DNA of 59,515 nt, from assembly GCA_037447655.1 (NCBI GenBank), contig JBBHKE010001004.1:60838-120352 (forward strand), read 5' to 3'. This DNA is from Zygnema cylindricum (Eukaryota > Streptophyta > Zygnematophyceae > Zygnematales > Zygnemataceae). Made by a program: the position numbers and the translations under genes. The notes beneath the pieces were generated by a model that searched no databases, was not told the DNA's origin, and worked only from the letters and a program-made list of their open reading frames with translations. Of this stretch, positions 10,979-22,900 are shown piece after piece. Every line of letters begins with the position of its first letter. Within the stretch, counting starts at the first letter, position 1.

Positions 10979-13746
10979 TTATTTTAAAATATTTTTTTTT
11001 ACTAATGAGACAGTTTCGGAAACATTATCGACAATTATTCCGTCCACCCCAAAAGAATTTTGTAATCGAACCGAATCCACATTATTACTGGAAAAAAAGA
11101 AAAAAAAACCAAAGGAAAAAAGAAAAAAAAGAAAAAAAAAGAAAAATTCCCAAGGTAAAAAGAAAAAAAAGAAAAATAAGAAAATGGAAAAAAAGAAAAA
11201 AAAACAAAACAAACAAAACAAAAGGAAAAACAATAGACAAAAGAAGGGAAGAAGGTGTTACAAACATCAAATTTGAAGCTTTTTTTTTTTAAGTTTTTTT
11301 TGGTCGTTTTTCAGTTATTCGAGTTATATTTTAACATTTGTTAAAGATGTTAAATTTCTTATTTTTATGAAATATGTGAAATCTACGAATGAAAATTGGG
11401 TAAATAAGTATTATTTATATGCTAGGGTTTTATGTATGGATATATAAAGACCGACAAATTTTACAAATTTTCAACTTTCCAATTGACTTTTATTTTTGTG
11501 TCAAAATAGATAAAATGGATATCAAGATAAATAAATAAACAAAAATAAAATAAAAACGTTGACAAACGGTTAATAGACTCCGCATCTTTGCATAAAAAAT
11601 AAAAAAAAAAAATAAAGTAACTAACTTACTTTAATTCTCCATATGTAAAAAGCATTAAATTTGCCTCTTTGACTTTTTTGACTTGTGAAGGATTATCCAA
11701 AATCGTTTTTACTTCCGAAACTATTCCGTCCAAATGATCTGCCCAAAAAAATAAAAGGTTAAAGAAAAAATGAGACGGAAAAAAAAGGTAAAAATAATAA
11801 AAAGAAAAACCAGAAAAAAGGTATTAAAAATGAAGCTTTAAAAAAAAAAAAGACAAGGAAAAAAATTAAGGCAAAAGCAATAAATTATTAATTAACAAAC
11901 TTGTAGAAAATTAGAAGTAAATAAAAACATAAAATCATATTATAAAAAAAAGTACATATTATATCAAAGAAGAATCAAAAGGTGCCATCACAGCAAAAAA
12001 AAAAACATAAAATAAAATAGAGAAAAAAACTGAAATCAAATGACTAAGAAAACAACATAAAAACAAAGAGCATAATTAACGAGGTTTTGAACATGACACC
12101 AAACCAATCCAAAAAAAAAACCCCCTTTCTAGAGATAATTCAATGGCACTTTGAACCGAGTTCATTCTTTCATCTTTATAAAGACAAGCCCCTCCTTCAG
12201 TCAGGAAAAAAACCTGCAAAAAAAAAAAAAAAATCAGAACATAGAACACACTTTAAAATAGAAACAAACATACATATATTATATATGTACAACAAAAAAA
12301 ATTCTAACAAGGAGAAAAAAACTAACAGGATATTTTGTTTGTCTTTTCTTAAGTTCCACAACGGCGTCCGGATTGAAACTTGAAAAATATAATTTTCGAC
12401 CATTGCTGAAATTTTCGACAGTCTGCCCCACCCCCCAAAAAAAAAGAAGCAAAAAATGATAACAAACATCAAAAATGTTCTTGGATGGAGTGTTTGTTCG
12501 AAAAGGGGAAAAAAAATAAAAAAAATAAAAGGCGGCGGAGATAGGAAAAAGGGAATTAAAAAAAAAAAATTCAAAAAAAAAAAAAATCAAAATCAAAAAA
12601 AAGGACCCAAATTCAAAAAAAAAACAACAATAATAGTAAAAAAAAACCAACCAGCGCTCATTAAGCGAACAACTATTGTCAATGAACAAACGAAACAAAG
12701 AGGGGAAAACAAAAAAAAACCAAATTAAATTAGTGAATTTAGTTACCACGAGACAATTTAGTCAAAGCTGGTCAACAAGAGCCGAAGTTGGTCAACAGGA
12801 GTCAAAGGGAGTCAAAGAGTCGAAGAGAGTAACACCAGTCAACGCCAAAACGCGAGTCAACGTTGGTCAATGCGAGTCAAAAAGCTCACCGCGAGGATGG
12901 AGTCCAGCATGCGTGACACAACGTCACTCGACACCTCGTCCTCCGAGAACTTGACCTCCAGATTGAATCCGACTGTGGGGATGACATCTTGAAAAGCCTC
13001 CGCAAGGGAGCAAAGGGGGGCCGCCAGATCAACACTCCACACCCGGGGGGTGCCGTCCAGGCCTCGGCGGAGGAGAGAGAAGCCGGCCTGGAAGGGGCGG
13101 AGAGAGGGAGAGGGAGAGGGAGAGGGATGAGGGGGTGGGGAGAGAGGGAGCACGAGGTGGAGAGGGAGGTGGGAGAAGAGGGAGGAGGGGGAAAAGACAG
13201 AGGAGAGTGGGAGAGGAAGAAGGCAAGGTGATAGAGAGGAGAGCGATTTTACCTTTTTGGGGTCTTTCTGGGGTCCAATGGCGCTGAACTCCTCCAGTGT
13301 AATATCTTCAATTTTCCGGGCAGCCTGGGGAAAAAAAGGCAAAAGTACCAAATACATACTTGAAAACGATGCCCTAAATTATGAATGTCGCATATCGGAC
13401 GGGTTTAGCCGATATTTGATATGCTCTCCTTTGAGGGTCTTGATAATCAACGTATCGACAGGTAAAAAAAAAAAAAAACAGACGAATCATTCTTTTTATA
13501 TATGTAAAGATAAATTGATAGCGATTACAAGAAGTGGGTCCAAACATTAAGAACATCTAAAATACAACAAGTTTAAAGTTTACATCGGTCGGATATCAAC
13601 AATCACCTCTTATCGAGTTTTGATAAATTAACATCGAGTTCTCACATCAAATTTTGAGCTTTTCGATAATACGATAAAAGTGAAATAGTGACATATCGAT
13701 ATCGATTTCAGTCCATAGCCACATTTCATAAATCATAACAAATGAG

Positions 13747-13812
<66 letters not shown>

Positions 13813-16401
13813 AAAAGAAAAAAAAAAAGAGGAGAAAAAAAAAGGAGAGAAAAGAAGAAATTACCCCATCATCTGTCAGGATCAAATCATCGTGAAAAAT
13901 TACGGGATGACCATCCTTTGTAACCTAAAAAAAGAACGAAAAAAGGGAAAACAAAGATAAGTAACAAATAAATCAAATTATCATATAGAAAACCAGCTCC
14001 CTCTCCACCCCCCTTCCCCCTTTCTCTTAAAGAAATTGAAAAAAAAAAACAAAATGAAAGAGAAGAGAAAATGAAATCAGGCAGATCAAATCCCACAGAT
14101 TTTTGTTGACTCAATATTTCCAAAAATGACGAGAATGATGAATATAAATAAAGAAAAAAAGTATTATTAAAAGAAGAAAAAGAAAAGGGTAAAAAGGTAA
14201 AAAGAAGGAAAAACAAAAAAAACTAATAATAATAAATACCAATTGATAATAAATAAGAATGACTAATAATAACTAATAATGAACAATAATAAACAATAAT
14301 AAACAATAATTAACAATAATTAATAATAATAAATATTAGTAAATAATAATAAATAAAACTAAAAAACAATAAATAATAATATATATTAGTAAATAATAAT
14401 AAATAAAACTAAATAATAACAAATAATAATAAGTAATTATAAATTATAATAATAAAAAAAAATAATAAATAATAAGCAATAATAATTAAATACCTGGACA
14501 TCAAATTCGACAAAATCGACTCCCACGGCCGCCGCCGCATTCAGAGAAAGAATCGTATTCTCCAAAATCGACAACTTCCGGGAAGCTTCCCCGCTTTGAC
14601 TTTCAAACTCACTTTGACTTTGGAAAGTATTCATTCCGAGTCCACGGTGACCGACCACTGTCGGACGACCGTTGGCAAAAAACTCTTTTTTCTTATCTGG
14701 AAAAGAAAAAATAGAATAGAAGGGGGGGAGAGAGGAGTAGAGGAGGGAAGGAAAGGGAAAAGGTTCAGAAATTCAACTAAAAGACAACATCTTCATAAAT
14801 TAAAAAGACAAAAGGAATTCGAGCTACTTAGTAAAAGTTGGAAAACTTGAAATTTCAGAAACTTCAAATTTTTCGGGAAAATTTTACCCCATTATTAGAA
14901 ATTTGGAAAATTTCGGAAGTTGGGAAGTTTGGGAAAATTCATAAATTCGGAAAAATTTAGAAATTTCAAAATCTGGGAAAGTAGAAAATTTGGAAAATTC
15001 GACATTTAGGAAATTCGGCCAAACGATAATTTAAGAAATTGGAGAAATTTGGGAAATTAGATAAAACATAAAAAGAATGTTATGTCATCAGTCAAGATTC
15101 TGTTTTCATAAATTTGTTAAAGAATTTTGAAGTTTGGAGAAACACTTGATTTTAAAAATCAAATTTTGAAAAATTGAGATAAGATGAGATTATGGAATTG
15201 GAATTAGAATTGGAACAACACAAAATAAAAACAAAAAAAGTGAATGTACTACTAAAAAAAATTATACATTAGAATGTATTATATATAAATTTGTGAATAT
15301 AAAAAAAATTATGAAAGCAAATTACATAGTTGAAAATTCAGATCATTTAAAGATTTATGAAAATTCTACTAACAAAAAAAAAAATGATAAAGAATTAAAT
15401 AAAAAGGTAAATAAATAACGCATGGAAAAAAAACTGAAATGAAAAGAAAAAGACCGAAAAAGAGAAACACAAATAAATAATTTTCTGGGTATACTTTGAT
15501 AACGCGAACTGCTCCAAATTCAAATTTGAATAGGGAAAGGGAGAAGGAGAGGGAGAGGGAAGGACAGACAGACAGAGGGGGAGGGGAGAGAGAGAAAATA
15601 TCCCCCCAACTGACCCATAAGAGTCGGCATATTCTCCGTAGTCACCACAGACTGAGAGACAGCAGAAAACCTGTACGGAATGTATGGACTGGAATGACCG
15701 TACGGAAAAGGGCGAGAAATATGCTGAGACAATGGCATCACAAAAAAAAAAAAAAAGGAAAGAATTTCATTCTGAAGGGTATCAAGAAAATTGGAATTTA
15801 CAAAAAAAAAAAAAAAAAAAAAACGTAAACTAATATAAAAAAAAAAGGTTTAAAAACAGAACTTTCCCAAATATATATTCACAAAAAAAAAGTGCAACTG
15901 AATCCGCAAAATAAAACCCAAAAAGATTTTTGAGAACTAAAATGGAAAAATTAAAAAGAGAATAATCAAAAGACAAAAAATATAAAAATAAAATCATGAA
16001 AGCAAGTGGAACCAGAGATGGCTATAATTTTTTTTTCCAGGGACCAAGAAAATAAAAATTTCAGCCTCGATGAAAAATTAAAAAAATAAATGAAATTATA
16101 GAAAATCCATTTACCTCGCACTCTAATACGAAAAATTTCCACCGCCAAAAAAAGAAAAAAAGAAAAAAAAAAAAAAATCAAATAAACAGAAAAAAAACCC
16201 ACTTACAGGAACTTCTTGAACAGGTGGAAAAATGTACGGATTACAGCACACGTGCGAAGAAAATCTATATATGGGAGGGAAAGTTATCCTTTCCGATAGA
16301 GTTCTGGGAGGTATCCTTAAAGAAATTTTTTGCCAAAAAGATGAAAATTGAGAGGAAGGAGAGAAAGGAGAGGAGAGGAAGATAGAAGAGAAAGAGATCA
16401 T
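10979..16401 (-). CDS. Glycerophosphodiester phosphodiesterase (GDPD), probably plastid-targeted
   Basis: Hydrolyses glycerophosphodiesters to glycerol-3-phosphate and an alcohol, releasing phosphate reserves from deacylated lipids. Ten exons with matching phases: 16401-16207, 15723-15615, 14696-14494, 13924-13865, 13324-13253, 13087-12890, 12422-12327, 12213-12105, 11738-11630, 11087-10979; 419 residues, close to plant GDPD1-type enzymes. Motifs in order: VVGHRGLGMN (His118, Arg119), ENT at 147-149, VEFDVQ (Glu165, Asp167), FHDD (His180, Asp181), NLEVKF (Glu257, Lys259), FFLTEGG, DGIVSEVKTI, TYGEL and GVDGIIVD. The first 65 residues are Ser/Pro-rich and poor in acid residues, resembling a transit peptide. 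The start has A at -3. The exon 8-9 join is the weak point: the only donor in phase that I see adds GFFFWI across an A-tract. Two P1BS motifs lie upstream. Confidence 0.9.
12767..12882 (-). promoter_or_regulatory. W-box-like array in GDPD intron 6
   Basis: Nine GTCAA pentamers (three GGTCAA, six AGTCAA) occur in about 115 bp, so the sense strand of the GDPD gene reads TTGACC or TTGACT nine times, just inside the donor of exon 6. TTGACY is the WRKY-binding W-box core. It could equally be a degenerate short tandem repeat without function. Confidence 0.4.
13093..13250. repeat. GA-rich tract in GDPD intron 5
   Basis: GGGAGA repeats between exons 6 and 5; CT-rich on the sense strand, ending just before the exon 6 acceptor, where it may serve as an extended pyrimidine tract. 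Confidence 0.8.
13744..13860. repeat. Poly(A) tract in GDPD intron 4
   Basis: A-run with scattered G, which is a U-tract in the transcript, starting directly 3' of exon 4. Confidence 0.85.
14222..14485. repeat. AAT trinucleotide repeat in GDPD intron 3
   Basis: About 260 bp of AATAAT/AACAAT repeats with blocks such as AATAATAAATATTAGTAAAT repeated, entirely within intron 3. Confidence 0.85.
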
Positions 16402-16508
16402 GTTTTTATTAAGTTACAAATGGTTAAAAATAGTCCAGAAACGAGTGAAAAAATCAAATGTGAGAGAGACAGGAGAGGGGAGGAGGAACCAGGCGAACCA
16501 ACCGAACC

Positions 16509-16543
16509 GAATATTCGCGTCTAAAAAATATGTACGGATATGC
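16509..16543 (-). promoter_or_regulatory. Two P1BS phosphate-starvation motifs upstream of GDPD
   Basis: GAATATTC (16509-16516) and GGATATGC (16536-16543) both fit the PHR1-binding site GNATATNC. They lie 108 and 135 bp upstream of the GDPD ATG and 19 bp apart. A further match, GGATATTC, is about 1 kb upstream near 17441. Many plant GDPD genes are induced by phosphate starvation through PHR1. A TATTTTTA at about 16427-16434 could be the TATA box. Function is inferred from motif and position only. Confidence 0.6.
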
Positions 16544-17732
16544 TTGGATCCCTTTAAATCACAAAATCTGTACGGAATCTGTGCTTGAATCGCAGTACTT
16601 TTCGGTAAAAGGATTCTTTTGGCGAAAAAATGCCGATTCGGCCTTAGATGCCACTTCGCAATTCGAGTTATGATTCGTCGAAAATATAATAAACACATGT
16701 AAAATGTTCTCACACGTGGTACATTTAGTAAAGGGACGAAAAATCGTTCGCACGTGCTAAAGGGGGAATTTTTGCGTTTTTCGGAAAGTACAATGATGTA
16801 CCAATCACAAACTACAATGTAGACGGCCGTACCTAGTAGTTTTAGAAAATTACATACATATGTACTTTTCCTGTAAAATGAGACCTTGGATCCTGTTTCG
16901 TACTGTACTGTACTGTCGTTTTTGCCTTTTTGTGGGATCGAAAATTTCCTACGTGGACAATTTGAACACACACGTGGATGGTGGATATGTCCTACGTGGA
17001 CTGCTCGAACCTTGAAAGTACAATAAAGTACGTCACAGAGTCAGTGTAGTACAATATAGTATTGAATTTTCATACTTTATATTTTGCTTACCGTACAAAC
17101 TGCAGAGCATATTAGGGATGTCAGGGCGGAACATTTACGACCATCCAAATGACGATACGATTCCATCGATTCCCAAAAAAAATCGTGGACACCCGTTACC
17201 GCAACTTGAACAGTTCAGAATCGTGCGGTTTTGCAATTAGAATCGAGATGTACGGTCTATCTTCAGAACACAATCCTGCCGTACACGTAGTTTTCACATT
17301 CGTCTTTTGTGATCGATTAGGGTTTGGCAGTTCGAAACTTGTACGGCATCGGATTACCTGGACTGGCCGATTATCTCCAAATTGTACTCTATGAGGCAGG
17401 TTTGCGAAACACCGAACCTGAATTCAAGGAGCATTCCAATGGATATTCAATTCATCATTGAACATTTAATCGAATTGTAAATCGAATTGTATTAAACACA
17501 CTGGAATATAAAGTTCTTTTCGTTAAGATACCCTTTAGGCTATTAAACAACCCTTGTTGTGCTTTTAGTCCTTAAGGATTTTGGTTTTTTACCCTTGATG
17601 GTCATAAACTCTTTTTAGTTACAATCATGTTTTGTACTTTGATGGTTTTACCATCGTAATTTTGGAAATTCAGATACCCTTTAGTTATATTTTATTATGT
17701 ACCACATAGGATTTAAAGTTTGATTACAACAT
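16544..17732. other. Intergenic upstream of GDPD, nothing coding recognised
   Basis: Contains repeated TGTACGG and CACGTG-type words (for example CACACGTGG near 16712 and 16969) but no supported gene. The overlapping minus frames at 16414-16971 and 16559-16753 have no motif. Confidence 0.4.
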
Positions 17733-17734
17733 TA

Positions 17735-17949
17735 CACGTGTATCGCTATTAGTGCTAATATTTATTTTGCCACTTAAAACGTCTTTTCTCCGTACACACT
17801 TGTCCGATTTTCAATTTGAAACCGCCATTAAGAAGCTGAGATTTTTACCTTTCAATCGCAACCACTAGATCCACAATCCGACGTGTGTGTACGGAGAAAA
17901 GATGTTTAAGTGGCAAAAAAAACATTAACCCTAATAGCGATTCACGGTG
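17735..17949. mobile_element. 215-bp MITE with TA target duplication, copy 1
   Basis: Long inverted ends of about 65 bp: the left begins CACGTGTATCGCTATTAG and the right ends CTAATAGCGATTCACGGTG. TA lies directly outside each end (17733-17734 and 17950-17951). The second full copy is at 47426-47641. A TA duplication points to Tc1/mariner-type mobilisation, although the ends are not the usual Stowaway sequence. Confidence 0.8.
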
Positions 17950-17951
17950 TA

Positions 17952-19985
17952 GTGTACATTTGAATGGAACAACAAGGCATGTAACAAAAATCGCAAGACA
18001 TTTGTATGTCAATCGTATCCAATTTCAGTACCTGTACTTTTACTTTTACCGTTGAACTATAATGTTTAAACTCCCAACCACATATTAGATGACTTATCTA
18101 GTGTGGGCCACACCATTGACCTTTAGTACAATTAGTGTAGTACAATTAGTGTTGTAAAATTAGTGTGGACCATAATAATTCTTCGGACAAATCATATCGT
18201 GGATGCTATAAGCAAATCCGTCAGGTTCACTATCTCCCTTGACATGGACTTGTTATCACACCAAATAAGCCGTTTTAGGGTTTTTTGAAGGGCTTTCTAG
18301 GGGTTTTTAAATCTCCCGTTGGCCCCTCACCCAAATTCATTACAACGGTGACATAAGTATGAAAGAAGAGAGGACAGCTCAGTTATTTTCAAGCAAAACT
18401 GAACAGGGACTGAATGTGATAAATCATAAACAAGATTGTATTGCATTGGTTACACATTTGGTGTTTAAGCACAACTCCATGAGTAATCCATATCAGTTTG
18501 TACCTCAGACAGTACAAGGAGAGGCTGCGGCCTTTCATTGCATTACTACAAAGGCATCGATTGTCCACAGTCTCACCAAGGGTTGACTCTATTTTGTTTT
18601 TTTTTGTCGTGTCGCTAAGCAATGTCCCAAGTTTGGGTTTCATTATGTATACAAAAACTGCGTGAGAGCAAAAAAAAAAGAATCTATCAAAATGTTAAAA
18701 TACTAGACTTACCGACAACGTTTTGCCAAAATGACTGCAGAGTGTGGATCGTCCATTCAAACAAATACTCCTGGACAAGGAGCAGGATTCTCCTTAATAA
18801 CTTGCAATTAAACATATCATGTCCATGAGCCCCTTTAAAAAAAGACACACTTATAACAAATGCAGTGATACTATTTATATACCCATAACATTGGGACATC
18901 ACATAACAATTCCCACATGCTGAGAAGTCGTGTTAGGGGTCAAAAAGGACACAAATATTTAAATTCAGGCAAATGAAAAAAATAAAAATCTCATCATGTA
19001 CTAAAAAACAATAAGTCAATAACATCAAACAAGTTCATTTTTTAAAACCCAGTAACCCAGGAAGTTCCATACTGGTATATCGTACCGTCAATCTTTCAGA
19101 GACAGGAAAAGATTTCACCACTGTATTTGCAAAAGTGAAAAAATAGAACGAGGTTTTTTCTGTTACCCTTATGTATTCTAAAACCCCCCCTCCCCTTGTC
19201 CCAACAACAACATAACCGCCAATTTTCGTCTTTCTCTCCAATTAACTTACACTATAGACATTACTTACCAACTGTACACTATACACATATTATAAGCGTC
19301 ATTACCGACATATTCATAATTTCCAATCCCCCTATTTCCTACGATAAAAAACCTCTAAAAAACTGATAATCCTCCGATAACATTCCTCCATTCCGTAACC
19401 AAAAAAAAGTCTGTCTGTCTGTCTTCCACAAATGTAAACACTTTACTTAAAAAGCCTAAAAAGCTCTACCAACTAAAATACTATCATCAAGTATATTCTA
19501 TTGGAGCGAAGAATTCTTTCTTTGACAAATTTAATAAGTTCTCACTATTTTACGATATAATCGAATGAGAACAAAGTCTTTTTCCCCCAAAGCTCCCCTT
19601 AAACCAAATTCAAACCACTATCCCAACGGCCGTTAAAAGACATATTCAAACTATTCACAACTATGTACTGAACTTTTTCGCCATGGGAATCCCCTCCTGA
19701 AAATGGGTAACCTTCTTGTTGAAACCTTTTCCAGTGAATCTCATTGGTTGCCCATATCACAACAAACCCAGACGGACCCATATTCCAACAAGAATCCCGG
19801 GACAGTATACCACAAAAATTCACAAAAATTTACACATCTCCTGCTTCCCTTTTTTTTTTCTCCCCCTTCCTCCCCTCTCCCGGTTTGTTCTCCCTCGCTC
19901 TCCCGGTTCTTCCTCCCTCTCCTCTCCCTGTTCCTCTTCCCTCCTTCACTCGAAGATGGTCTCTCACTTCAAGTGACCACCTCAC
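17952..19985. other. Intergenic with two weak exon-like stretches
   Basis: Mostly AT-rich. A plus-strand frame of 75 codons at 18359-18586 reads like protein (KTEQGLNVINHKQDC) but has no recognised domain. A minus-strand stretch at 18714-18836 is bounded by a pyrimidine-rich AG and a GTAAG and reads HDMFNCKLLRRILLL; its gene is unknown. A CT-rich stretch at 19840-19960 lies in the 3' flank of the nuclease gene. Confidence 0.3.
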
Positions 19986-22900
19986 CTAATCCTGTTCCAC
20001 TTTCTTCTTTCGGCGAAGCTTATTTAGCTCATCCCGTAACTCAGCTGCAAAATAAGGCCAATTAACTTGTCAATTTGATACGGAGTCCTTTTCAAAACCC
20101 CAAAAATAATAAAATCGAAACAAACCTTAGATGAAAAGATCCAAAAAAACCCTAGGAAAGCCTTAAAATCACAGAAAGAACGAACTTATGAATCAGCGAA
20201 GAAACTCCTCGCAAAGACTCTGAACCGTGAGGAAATCTCCCACACGTACAATTTCGTGACATGATTTGCACGTACAATGAATCGAATTGAATTCCATACA
20301 GCATCATAAACAGAATTAAGATACATTCTGTTGCACGTTTTAATGAAAGAATAACAGGTCATTAAATTTGTATGACAAAATTTTGCCGCAAGACAAACAA
20401 GAGGAAACATTTTGGCTGGAGATTAATTGACATCAAACACATACTTGACACAGTTTTAGAACGACTTCTAGGAAAATTAATGGTCACACACGAAGTTAGA
20501 ATTTCAACAATTTATAGGTGAACTGGCTTTTATATCAATTCAAGAAAATCAATCTTACATTCCCTTCACTTCTATATCCACACCATGACCGAATTTTCAA
20601 CGATATTTATTAAGTAAAAAACACACATCATTATTTTGCTCTAATAATTTCCAACTGCCTCAGGGTTTGCACGAAGTATGAAGGGCTTCTTGTTTAAAAT
20701 AAAATTTATTTTTCAGAGGACTCCTAGAGATGTACCTGCATCGGCATATCGTTCTTCCTGCGCAGCTATGCTCAGTTTTGCCACAAGCTGGAATTCTTCA
20801 GAAGTAGTACAGGTCTCCATACGTGGTCTGTAAGAAACAAAAGGAAAAACGGAAGCAAGAAAACAAAAAATAGTAAGATATAACAAGGACAGGAGTAGTA
20901 CAGGTTCCCAGGCCTGGCCTGTAAGAAACAACGGGTAAGACAGAAGCAAAAAAAAAATAAAAAAAAATAACATGAGGATGTGTAGATCATAAGGCTATAA
21001 CCGCCCAGAGGAACTCTGTGGTCGAACAAATTCAAGAACCAGAAAAGAAGCATAATTAAATAAATCAAGACCACGAATCAAAATTTTGACCAATTCACAA
21101 GAATATTACAGAGTGATTCACCATAAACGACATAAAAAAATTAAATAGTTTTCTCATACGAAAAAATCACATTTAACTGCCTGTCATATCCTAAAATTCT
21201 TCATACATTTATTCCCCTTTCTTGGCCGAATGATAGGAACAAGAGTGACAGTGGAAGAGTGTTATAACCTGTCAGCCTCTGAAATCACATAAGCCACTGG
21301 AGTAGTGCGAACCGCTCGAGGCTGAAATTGGACCATATGTGCAACAAAACGAACCCCGTCTCCGATAGCCAGCCGGCGGCTCACTTGAATTGGCACTTTC
21401 ACCCGAGCCGCCAAATTGATGGCATCTGGTGACCCAAATTTACCAGCCAATAATGTCAGAACTGGACTTAAGTCGTACAAGATTGGGTTTTGGTTCTTTC
21501 TGCCCCCCTCTTGGTTCTTTTGTCACTATACTGCTTTTTGTTGCTTTTGGACCATTCTTTCCAACAAGATGGGAGGACTGCCGCACCACAAAGTACATTA
21601 ATACATCACAGGAACCATAAATTGTTTGGTTCCTCCCTCTCATGTTCAAGAAGGGACCTAAGTTGTTTCACGAGATTAGTATTACACCATACTCTGCTGT
21701 TAGAGAGAGGGTTTTTTTTACACCTTGAACGCGTTTTTCTCCGTGCACAATCAAAAGGAAAGACTCGCCTTTGGATTCGTTTTCAAAACGAAAACCCAAA
21801 AGTGTGCACAAAAAAAAACGCGTTTTGCAAGTAAAAGAAATAAATATTTTAATAACCACGAAGTTTAATTCATTCAGTCTTTTAACAATGCCAGCTGTCT
21901 CAAACATAAATTTATAAGAAATATCTTCTCATTGTCAATACCAAAAAGCAGATCCAAGCCGCCTTCAAGGAAACAGTATAAGTTGAAAAGAAATGAGCTG
22001 GTTACGGCTTAGAATGAATCACACCATGTCATGAACAGAATACACCTATATACATGATTCAATCAATTTATTGTTTTTAAGTACAGTTAGTCCCTCAATA
22101 GAAGTCTCAACGATAGGGTATTTGTACCTGAAGGACGTAAATCGAGGCTGAAAACAATGTCAGCGCCTCCTCCAGCCTGCATCCAGCGCTATTTCTCCAG
22201 CATCAGTTTCCCATAATAGCGTAATTTCATAAACAAACACAAATCGCTAAAGAATTGGGATTGAGTTCAGAAATGTCTAAGTGGATTACCTTAGTTAGGT
22301 AGATTCTTGCATGGTAAGACTCGCATACCCGATGGGTGATTCGAACTAATTTCACCTGCAGAAAGTATTTTGAGAAAAATTGTGTGTTTTAAAAAAGTAG
22401 AATTTGAAGGGTTAACAAAAATAGAACCTGATATATAGGGATAGTTTCTATCTTTAGTTAGAAGTAATTGCAGTTTTCAACTTTACTTTGAGCAAACAAA
22501 CACGTAAAAGGTCCACAACTGTTGGTCCAGGGCAAATAATTACAGCCATGCCCATCAATGTGCAACACATTGAACAAGCGAGAAAATATTGCCACATTAT
22601 AAACAACAGACAACATGACTCCCAAGCACACCATGATTTGATCAGTTGAATGTCCATTGATCGAAACGGCAGAAAGTGCTTTTGCTTTCTCTTGCAAACA
22701 ACAAGTGTCAATCCTCTTACCTCATGGCCCATGAGTTCCACCATGTCTCGAATCACTTGATAAATAGAGGGCCGAGTCTGTATATCATCAAACTTTCAAA
22801 ATCAGTCAGCAAAGAAGAAAGCAAAAAAAAAAAACAGAAAAAGAAAGAGAAGTGAAAGTGATATTTCGTTGACTGTCCTTTACCTTTCACCTTTCAACCC

